In this document: positions 45,797 to 51,511 of the stretch, piece by piece
How the letters are laid out: each line of letters opens with the position of its first letter
Numbering within the stretch: the stretch's first letter is position 1
NCBI GenBank assembly: GCA_903830725.1
Contig: CAIKVH010000124.1
Location: 1-51,511 of the forward strand
Origin: an uncultured Burkholderiales bacterium
Lineage (GTDB): Bacteria; Pseudomonadota; Gammaproteobacteria; Burkholderiales; Burkholderiaceae_C
DNA: 51,511 bases
Direction: 5' to 3'
Notes under the pieces: model-generated
What the model was told of the DNA's origin: nothing
Databases searched by the model: none
Seen by the model: only the letters and a program-made list of their open reading frames with translations
Made by a program: the position numbers and the translations under genes

Positions 45797-47182
45797 ATGA
45801 TTTATCAACGCTTCTCACTTCTAAAAATAGTAAATTACTTTATTGCTAAATTGCAATTTAAATTTCAAAATGGCCTGGACTTTGTTCAGCTTAGAAGTGG
45901 AGTGCTCCGAATATTGGCTCTGCTATGCATGGTCTTATGCTCTCTAGGACCCATGAGAGCTCAAGCCCAGTTTAGGGTGGACGTGTCAGGAATTGGCTTG
46001 TCCCAAATCCCCTTCTCCATGGCGACCTTCAAGGGGGAGGAGACTTCCCCGCAAAAGATTTCAACCATAATTTTCGCTGATTTGGAGCGCAGTGGTCAAT
46101 TCAAGGGATTCACCTCAGCACTGTCCCTAGACGAGTCAAGTCGTCCTGATGTGAGCGCCTTTCGTCAGAAAAACGTAGATGCATTGGTAACAGGGAGTGT
46201 TACGAAATTAGCGGATGGGCGCTATGACGTAAGATTTCGGCTGTGGGACATCGTAAAGGGTCAGGATCTAGGGGGCCAGAGTTACGCTGTGGTACCCGCA
46301 GATTTAAGACTCGTATCTCACCGTATATCAGATTATGTTTACGAAAAATTGATTGGCGACAAGGGGATTTTCTCCACACGTATCGCCTACATTACAAAAA
46401 ATACTGGCAAATATCACCTTTGGATAGCCGATGCAGACGGCGAGAACGCGCAAGCTGCTCTCTCAAGCCCAGAGCCTATTATCTCTCCCAGTTGGTCCCC
46501 ATCGGGCCAGCAATTGGCTTATGTTTCCTTTGAGTCAAGAAAACCTGTTGTTTACATACATGAGGTCTCCTCTGGCAAGCGCCGAATCCTTGCTAACTTC
46601 AAGGGCTCCAACAGTGCTCCCACATGGTCCCCAGATGGAAAGACACTTGCTGTTACGCTTAGCAGAGACGGGGGTTCTCAGCTTTTTTTAATCGATTCCC
46701 AGGGGGGTGAGCCTAGGCGTTTGACCTCATCTTCTAGCATCGACACAGAGCCCGTTTTCTCGCCCGATGGATCTACCATTTACTTTGTAAGCGATAGGGG
46801 CGGGATGCCACAAATTTACAAGATCCCATCCACCGGTGGCGCAGTTCAAAGGGTTACTTTTACCGGCAACTACAACATTTCCCCAGCCGTCAGTTCTGAT
46901 GGAAGGTGGATTGCCTATATTTCTCGCATTTCTGGACAGTTTAAATTGACCGTGCAAGAGCTTAGTTCTGAAAAAGTTATGCAAATTACACCGACCATTG
47001 CAGACGAGAGACCTAGCTTTGCGCCAAATGGAAAGCTAATAGTCTTTGCGACACAAATTCAGGGTCGCGAAGCTTTGATGACTACTTCACTTGATGGGCG
47101 CATTACTGCCCGTTTGGCCGGCCAAACAGGCGATATCCGAGAGCCCAATTGGGGGCCCTTTAACAAGTTACAGCAACAGTAA
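45797..47182 (+). CDS. tolB: Tol-Pal system protein TolB
   Basis: A periplasmic beta-propeller protein that links Pal and peptidoglycan with the inner-membrane Tol motor. From about residue 60 it has the N-terminal Tol domain (VSGIGLSQIPFSMATFKGEE) and then about five WD40-like (PD40) repeats of the form PxWSPxGxxLAYVS. The signal segment (RILALLCMVLCSLGPMRAQA) starts only at residue 38, so the first ~35 residues are likely an annotation extension; a GTG at 45902 is one possible real start. Pal and CpoB follow. Confidence 0.93.
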   Translation: MIYQRFSLLKIVNYFIAKLQFKFQNGLDFVQLRSGVLRILALLCMVLCSLGPMRAQAQFRVDVSGIGLSQIPFSMATFKGEETSPQKISTIIFADLERSGQFKGFTSALSLDESSRPDVSAFRQKNVDALVTGSVTKLADGRYDVRFRLWDIVKGQDLGGQSYAVVPADLRLVSHRISDYVYEKLIGDKGIFSTRIAYITKNTGKYHLWIADADGENAQAALSSPEPIISPSWSPSGQQLAYVSFESRKPVVYIHEVSSGKRRILANFKGSNSAPTWSPDGKTLAVTLSRDGGSQLFLIDSQGGEPRRLTSSSSIDTEPVFSPDGSTIYFVSDRGGMPQIYKIPSTGGAVQRVTFTGNYNISPAVSSDGRWIAYISRISGQFKLTVQELSSEKVMQITPTIADERPSFAPNGKLIVFATQIQGREALMTTSLDGRITARLAGQTGDIREPNWGPFNKLQQQ

Positions 47183-47246
47183 GTTCTCAAGCCTAAGTCA
47201 ATAAATTTATCTACAACAGCGTTTAAGTCATTATTCGGAGTCAACA

Positions 47247-47786
47247 ATGTTTAAAAATCTCATCTCTTACAAAACACTATCGTCATTAATGGTTGTCCTC
47301 TTCTTGGTTGCTTGTTCCTCGAGTGTTCCCATTCGCAACGTCCCCGTTTATGACAAAGCTGCCAGCGCCGTGGGTAGCAACTCTGCCAACTCTGGTGTCT
47401 CAACAGTCGACGCAATAGATTCAAAATCTTTGCCTGGAATGGATTTGGGACCAGCGGGAGTCGCTCGAGTTGTTTATTTCGATCTAGATAGCTTTACTGT
47501 GAAGCCAGAGTATCAAGCCCTGATAAATGCCAATGCAAAATTCTTGCTTTCAAATCCCTCCCGTAAAGTATCAGTTGAAGGACACACGGACGAGAGAGGT
47601 GGTCGTGAATACAACTTGGCCCTTGGACAAAAGCGCGCAGATGCAGTAAAGAAAGCACTTTCTGTTTCCGGTGTACCTGAGTCTCAACTTGAGTCAATTA
47701 GTTACGGTAAGGAAAAGCCCGCTGTTCAGGGAAGTGATGAAAATGCTTACGCCCAAAATAGACGCGCAGAAATAACCTACCGTTGA
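47247..47786 (+). CDS. pal: Peptidoglycan-associated lipoprotein Pal
   Basis: A 179-residue outer-membrane lipoprotein. The lipobox LVAC gives Cys23. The OmpA-like peptidoglycan-binding domain has VYFDLDSFTVKPEY, VEGHTDERGGREYNLALGQKRA and the conserved ending ENAYAQNRRAEI. A clear CGGAG ribosome site precedes the ATG. It lies 64 bp after tolB and 1 bp before cpoB. Confidence 0.97.
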   Translation: MFKNLISYKTLSSLMVVLFLVACSSSVPIRNVPVYDKAASAVGSNSANSGVSTVDAIDSKSLPGMDLGPAGVARVVYFDLDSFTVKPEYQALINANAKFLLSNPSRKVSVEGHTDERGGREYNLALGQKRADAVKKALSVSGVPESQLESISYGKEKPAVQGSDENAYAQNRRAEITYR

Positions 47787-47787
47787 G

Positions 47788-48558
47788 ATGCTTGAAATGA
47801 AGAAACTTTTATCGGTTATTGCATTTTCTTTTTCTACCTTTGCATTACTTGGCTACAGTACCGCAAATGCAGCTCTCTTTGAGGACGAGGATGCTAGAAA
47901 GGCGATACTGGAGATTCGCCAGCGCCTTGATGAGTTTAAAGATTTTCAGGTTCGTTCAGACGCTGAAGATCAAAAAACAAAGCACAACTTGCTTGAAGGA
48001 GCTAACGCGCTTGAGGGACTTCGCGCTGAAATTGCCACGCTCAGAGGGGAGAAGGACGCTCTAACGAAGGAGTTATCTGATACACAAAGAAAATTAAAAG
48101 ATTTCATGCAATCGGTCGATGCTCGGTTCTTAAATCTTGAGCCCATAAAAGTAACCATTGATGGACAGGAGTACTTGGTTGATCAAGCTGAAAAAAAGGA
48201 GTTTGAGGCATCCCTGGATCGTTTCAAGAAAGGTGATTTTGCTGGAAGTATCACCTTATTCAATGATTTTTTGAAACGCCACCCCCTTTCTGCCTACAAA
48301 ATAACTAGCCTCTTTTGGTTAGGCAATTCGCAGTATGCAACTCGCGAATACAAGGATGCAATTTCGAACTTTAAATTATTGATTTCAATGGATGCAAAAC
48401 ATCCAAGAGCGCCAGAGGCCATGCTGGCCATATCTAATTGCCAATTAGATATGAAAGATACAAAAGCAGCGAAAAAGACTTGGGATGACCTCATCAAGCT
48501 TTATCCTGACTCGGAGGCTGCATCTGCGGCCAAAGAGCGCATTGCACGTTTGAAGTAG
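47788..48558 (+). CDS. cpoB: Cell division coordinator CpoB (YbgF)
   Basis: A 256-residue periplasmic protein that links Tol to peptidoglycan synthesis. A signal peptide ends with STANA near residue 28. A coiled-coil follows (about 35-115; EDARKAILEIRQRLDEF...), then TPR repeats (FKKGDFAGSITLFNDFLKRHP, YKDAISNFKLLI, and the last ending IARLK). An alternative ATG three codons downstream (47797) gives the more usual start MKKLL. It is one base after the pal stop. Confidence 0.92.
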   Translation: MLEMKKLLSVIAFSFSTFALLGYSTANAALFEDEDARKAILEIRQRLDEFKDFQVRSDAEDQKTKHNLLEGANALEGLRAEIATLRGEKDALTKELSDTQRKLKDFMQSVDARFLNLEPIKVTIDGQEYLVDQAEKKEFEASLDRFKKGDFAGSITLFNDFLKRHPLSAYKITSLFWLGNSQYATREYKDAISNFKLLISMDAKHPRAPEAMLAISNCQLDMKDTKAAKKTWDDLIKLYPDSEAASAAKERIARLK

Positions 48559-48565
48559 TAATAAG

Positions 48566-48634
48566 TGCCTTAATCAGTTCCTTAGAGTTTCTTCAATTCT
48601 CTTTGATTAGGACTCCTAAGGCATCTTCTTTTTT
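48566..48634 (+). terminator. Possible terminator after cpoB
   Basis: TGCCTTA (48566-48572) pairs with TAAGGCA (48617-48623), and a T-run (48629-48634) follows. The loop is long and includes a smaller dyad (TTAGGA-C-TCCTAA), so this is a weak call. Confidence 0.45.
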
Positions 48635-48664
48635 AATAATCGTCTAACCCCAGAGATTACTTCA

Positions 48665-49771
48665 ATGACAATCATAGAGTTGCAATACCTGACCTACCAG
48701 GTATTGGCGTGTTCATTTGTAGTTTCCTATTTACTTGGATTTATAGTTCATCGCAGTCATTTTTGCACTATGGGCGCTATAGCAGACATCTTTTTAATGC
48801 AGGACTGGGCGCGCGCATATCAGTGGATGACAGCTACTGGCTTAGCGATGCTTGGGTTTGGGATGCTGTCTGTAGGCGGGCTAATTGATCCGACAAAAAC
48901 CCTTTACGCATCTGCCAAGTGGTACTGGGCTTCAACGCTAACTGGAGGGTTCCTTTTTGGTTTTGGTATGGTTTTGTCCTCGGGATGTGGTCTAAAGTCG
49001 CTGGTTCGCGCAGGCGCAGGAAATTTAAAGTCCTTGGTTGTTTTGATCGTTATGGGCAGTTTCGCCTTTATGACAATCAAGGGTGTTTTTGCAGTCATTA
49101 GAGTAGCAACGATTGACCACCTAGCTGTAAATATTTCTGGCGGAGCTAATTGGGCAAATCTTCTGGGTTTTGCGTCCGTTGATCAATGGGGATGGTTTGC
49201 CATAGCCAGTTCAGTTTTATTTCTTGTCGCAATTTTATGCTTCAAAAAAGCAAGAGAATCCTCTAACTTAATTACGGGTTTATTGATTGGATCTTTATTT
49301 GTCGGCATTTGGTGGGTTGGTGGGTACATGGGACATGTTGCTGAGCATCCTGACACTTTAGAAGAGGTCTTCGTTGGCAGTAAGTCTGGGCGAATTGAGG
49401 CGTTTAGTTTTGTGGGTCCCGTTGCTTATTTTTGGAATTGGTTAGAGTTTTATAGCGATAAATCTAACTTGTTAAGCACGGGGGTCATCTCCGTAATCGG
49501 CGTATTTACTGGCTCACTAACTAGTGCTTTGACCAACTCCACTTTTAAGTGGGAGGGATTTAGCCAGAACGAAGACATGGGTTTTCACCTGAGCGGCGCA
49601 GTCATGATGGGGATTGGAGGGGTTTTGGCACTGGGGTGCACTGTGGGTCAAGGGATCAGTGGTTTGTCAACACTCAGCTTAAATGCTTCCACAGCATTGC
49701 TTGGGATTATTTCAGGAGCTTGGATTTCTCTTTCCTTAAGATCCAATATCGTCGATTGCAAGACAATTTAA
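48665..49771 (+). CDS. YeeE/YedE family sulfur transporter
   Basis: A 368-residue polytopic membrane protein with about nine to ten hydrophobic helices. Family marks are the cysteine segments RSHFCTMGAI, SSGCGLKSLVRAGAGNLKS and LALGCTVGQGISG. Homologues (YeeE/TsuA) import thiosulfate through conserved cysteines, but other members differ, so the substrate is inferred as a sulfur compound. No TusA-like partner is next to it. tcdA follows after 12 bp. Confidence 0.88.
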   Translation: MTIIELQYLTYQVLACSFVVSYLLGFIVHRSHFCTMGAIADIFLMQDWARAYQWMTATGLAMLGFGMLSVGGLIDPTKTLYASAKWYWASTLTGGFLFGFGMVLSSGCGLKSLVRAGAGNLKSLVVLIVMGSFAFMTIKGVFAVIRVATIDHLAVNISGGANWANLLGFASVDQWGWFAIASSVLFLVAILCFKKARESSNLITGLLIGSLFVGIWWVGGYMGHVAEHPDTLEEVFVGSKSGRIEAFSFVGPVAYFWNWLEFYSDKSNLLSTGVISVIGVFTGSLTSALTNSTFKWEGFSQNEDMGFHLSGAVMMGIGGVLALGCTVGQGISGLSTLSLNASTALLGIISGAWISLSLRSNIVDCKTI

Positions 49772-49783
49772 TACAAGGCTAAC

Positions 49784-50590
49784 TTGGACAGCATCACAAC
49801 CGAACTAGATTCGCCGTTTCAAAGAAGATTTGCGGGCCTCGCTAGGTTATATGGTCTTCAAGGAGCAAAGGCGATTGCTAATGCCCATGTAGTGGTAGTT
49901 GGGATTGGTGGTGTCGGATCTTGGACCGCCGAGAGTTTTGCTCGATGCGGTGTGGGGGCCATTACTCTAATTGATTTAGACCATATCTCTGAGTCAAATG
50001 TGAATCGCCAGATTCATGCTTTGACTGATACCCTTGGAATGTCCAAGGTGTTGGCGATGAGGGACCGAGTCCTCCAGATTAATCCTGATTGCAGGGTTAA
50101 TTACATTGATGATTTTGTAACCCCAGAGAATTGGGGTGCAATCCTTAATCAAATCTCAGACATACCCATATCTGCAATTGTTGACGCTTGCGATCAGGTC
50201 AGAGCAAAAGTGGCCATTGCTGCGTGGGCGATTAAGAATGGAGAGGGTGGCCAGAGAATTCCCTTTATTACAGTTGGCGCAGCAGGGGGGAAGCGTTGGG
50301 CTCACAAAGTTGATATTCAGGATCTATCCAAGGTAAGTCATGATCCTTTACTTGCACAAGTTCGCTTAAGACTCAGAAGGGAGCATAGTGCCGCACGTGA
50401 AGGTAAATTCATGGGCGTGCAGTGCGTTTTTAGTATGGAGTCGGTCAAAGAGGCCGATCCAAGTTGTGATATCTCAACCGATGGATCCCTTAACTGCCAT
50501 GGCTATGGGTCGACTGTTAGTGTGACCTCTACCTTTGGTCAATGCGCTGCAGGTTGGATTTGTGATCAACTTACGCAACAAGCGACTTAG
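49784..50590 (+). CDS. tcdA: tRNA threonylcarbamoyladenosine dehydratase
   Basis: A 268-residue E1-like enzyme that uses ATP to cyclise t6A37 to ct6A in tRNAs. The ATP-binding VVVGIGGVGSWTAESFARCG and LIDLDHISESNVNRQIHAL motifs are clear, as is VDACDQVRAK. The start is TTG at 49784 with an AAGG about 6 nt upstream. It follows the transporter gene by 12 bp, so they may be cotranscribed. CsdA/CsdE partners are not in the window. Confidence 0.94.
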   Translation: MDSITTELDSPFQRRFAGLARLYGLQGAKAIANAHVVVVGIGGVGSWTAESFARCGVGAITLIDLDHISESNVNRQIHALTDTLGMSKVLAMRDRVLQINPDCRVNYIDDFVTPENWGAILNQISDIPISAIVDACDQVRAKVAIAAWAIKNGEGGQRIPFITVGAAGGKRWAHKVDIQDLSKVSHDPLLAQVRLRLRREHSAAREGKFMGVQCVFSMESVKEADPSCDISTDGSLNCHGYGSTVSVTSTFGQCAAGWICDQLTQQAT

Positions 50591-50638
50591 CACAGATAGT
50601 CTTGACTATTGCTGTAGGGCATTTGACCTTGAGAAGCA

Positions 50639-50667
50639 TTGAAAAACCCAAAAAAACAGGCTATAAT
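50639..50667 (+). promoter_or_regulatory. Sigma-70 promoter of tRNA-Lys
   Basis: -35 TTGAAA (50639-50644), a 17-bp spacer and a perfect -10 TATAAT (50662-50667). It lies 40 bp before the tRNA and is the best promoter match in the window. Confidence 0.85.
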
Positions 50668-50706
50668 ATTTGACTGTCAACTAGAAGATTATTCTTTTTG
50701 GCTTGG

Positions 50707-50782
50707 GGGACGTTAGCTCAGTTGGTAGAGCAGCGGACTTTTAATCCGTTTGTCGTGGGTTCGACCCCCGCACGTCCCACCA
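50707..50782 (+). tRNA. tRNA-Lys (anticodon UUU)
   Basis: A 76-nt cloverleaf with acceptor arms GGGACGT / ACGTCCC, a D-loop AGCTCAGTTGGTAGAGC, an anticodon loop CTTTTAA (anticodon TTT) and a T-arm GTGGGTTCGACCCCCGC. CCA is encoded in the DNA. Confidence 0.98.
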
Positions 50783-50799
50783 AAAACATCAATGAAATC

Positions 50800-50830
50800 A
50801 AGCGCTTATGTAACAGTAAGTGCTTTTTTT
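50800..50830 (+). terminator. Terminator after tRNA-Lys
   Basis: AAGCGCTTA (50800-50808) pairs with TAAGTGCTT (50817-50825) through one G-U, with an 8-nt loop, followed by a T-run. Confidence 0.85.
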
Positions 50831-51112
50831 AAATTAGGAAGTAATTTGTAAACGATGTGTAGGGGTGGCGTAGGGGTTGGGATTAAATTAGTTATCAAAC
50901 AAGATGTTCACTTTATCGATAAAAAATTTAGCCTATTAGTTTGGCGGTCATGATGCTCTTAATTCCTGGGCTCCCCCCTTTTACCCTCTAAATCAGTAGC
51001 ACCCCCCTTTTATCTGCTAAAGCACTGTATTTGGCATAGTTTTAGGCGGCATGGGTAAAATGAAATCGAGATTTATTCATTTACTTGGAGTGTTCGCTCA
51101 CTAGGTCTAAGA
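50831..51112. other. Gene-poor AT-rich region downstream of tRNA-Lys
   Basis: No convincing coding sequence in about 280 bp. It includes two copies of CCCCCCTTTTA, at 50973-50983 and 51002-51012 (29-bp period). Their flanks are only partly alike. No copy of the tRNA 3' end is seen here. Confidence 0.5.
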
Positions 51113-51430
51113 TTAATTGTCTAAGCGCTCAATCAGTTCATCAGCAACTTCGGTAGACTGAGGAATACTTGGATCATCAAAATCAGAATCACCATCAGAA
51201 TTTCTGATGACTTCAATGCAATGTAAAGTCAAAGAGACATCACTATTATTAGAGTATTTTTCTAAAAATTTCTCGTTGTTCTCAAGCCAAATGGGCTGAA
51301 GTATTGCGAATAACTCATCAATGTCATCAGCCTGAAATGGTTCAAAATTTATGTACTCATTGACAGTGTAATCAAGATCAAAAGCCTGTAATGAAATATT
51401 AAAAGCATATTTTTTTGTATTCTTTACCAT
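51113..51430 (-). CDS. Unknown small acidic protein
   Basis: A 105-residue protein with no family I recognise. It is strongly acidic, with an Asp/Glu-rich end (SDGDSDFDDPS) and an aromatic-hydrophobic middle (FEPFQADDIDELFAILQPIW). There is no signal peptide or membrane segment. An AGGAG ribosome site about 7 nt upstream of the ATG supports it as a real gene. It is the only gene after tRNA-Lys in the window and has no clear relation to its neighbours. Confidence 0.6.
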   Translation of the reverse strand: MVKNTKKYAFNISLQAFDLDYTVNEYINFEPFQADDIDELFAILQPIWLENNEKFLEKYSNNSDVSLTLHCIEVIRNSDGDSDFDDPSIPQSTEVADELIERLDN

Positions 51431-51511
51431 TTTTTGGCTCCTTTTTTTGCCTCATGAAAGAAAGAATATACAGTCTTTCTCAAAGTACGTTTCTAAAGGT
51501 TTTACATTGAC

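Noticed and set aside
50973-51012. CCCCCCTTTTA direct repeat near the window end
   Set aside because: Two short copies with mostly dissimilar flanks do not define a mobile element or an att site.

Overview
The window is a gene-dense bacterial chromosome segment of moderate GC. Gene content and order point to a betaproteobacterium of the order Burkholderiales. The diagnostic strings are exbB-exbD-lpxK-trm112-kdsB-adk, clpS-clpA, purD-hemF-nadD-rsfS-rlmH-maf-rng and tolB-pal-cpoB. The order and base composition resemble low-GC freshwater relatives such as Polynucleobacter, but I cannot fix a genus from sequence reading alone. All functional calls are by motif recognition; no database search was run.

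Layout. 1-132: the 3' end of hemE. 328-4905 (minus): a complete CUT1-type carbohydrate ABC importer (ATPase, Tat-exported binding protein, two permeases). 4906-8508: the most unusual stretch. It holds two tandem secreted proteins that share a six-cysteine domain I do not recognise, one with a long Lys/Glu/Gly repeat, and a divergent beta-propeller lipoprotein. 8552-15193 (minus): an acyl-CoA catabolic cluster (2-hydroxyacid dehydrogenase, 3-hydroxyacyl-CoA dehydrogenase, enoyl-CoA hydratase/isomerase, APH-like kinase, acyl-CoA dehydrogenase, GST). 15239-16323 (minus): lexA, a LexA box, and an unknown gene directly downstream of lexA.

16407-26867 holds housekeeping genes: asparaginase, adk, kdsB, trm112, lpxK, exbD, exbB, xseA, sodB, a DUF192 protein, icd and an AraC-MGMT fusion. 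27016-27822 is an unrecognised protein. 28126-38532 (plus): ClpS/ClpA, YebC, then the purD-to-rng string. 38558-45592: a lipopolysaccharide/envelope glycan cluster (deacetylase, four glycosyltransferases, an MsbA-type flippase). 45797-48558: tolB-pal-cpoB, without tolQRA next to it. 48665-50590: a YeeE/YedE sulfur transporter and TcdA. 50707-50782: tRNA-Lys(UUU) with a clear promoter and terminator. The tRNA is followed by an AT-rich stretch with one unknown acidic protein, which may be the edge of an integrated element.

The genes cooperate in three main themes: envelope construction (KdsB, LpxK, glycosyltransferases, MsbA, Tol-Pal), acyl-CoA/hydroxyacid catabolism, and stress or quality control (LexA, MGMT, SodB, ClpSA). 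The best candidates for undescribed biology are the six-cysteine paralogue pair with its repeated CTTAAG upstream sites, the lexA-linked small protein, and the poly-C tract in the hydroxyacyl-CoA kinase-like gene.
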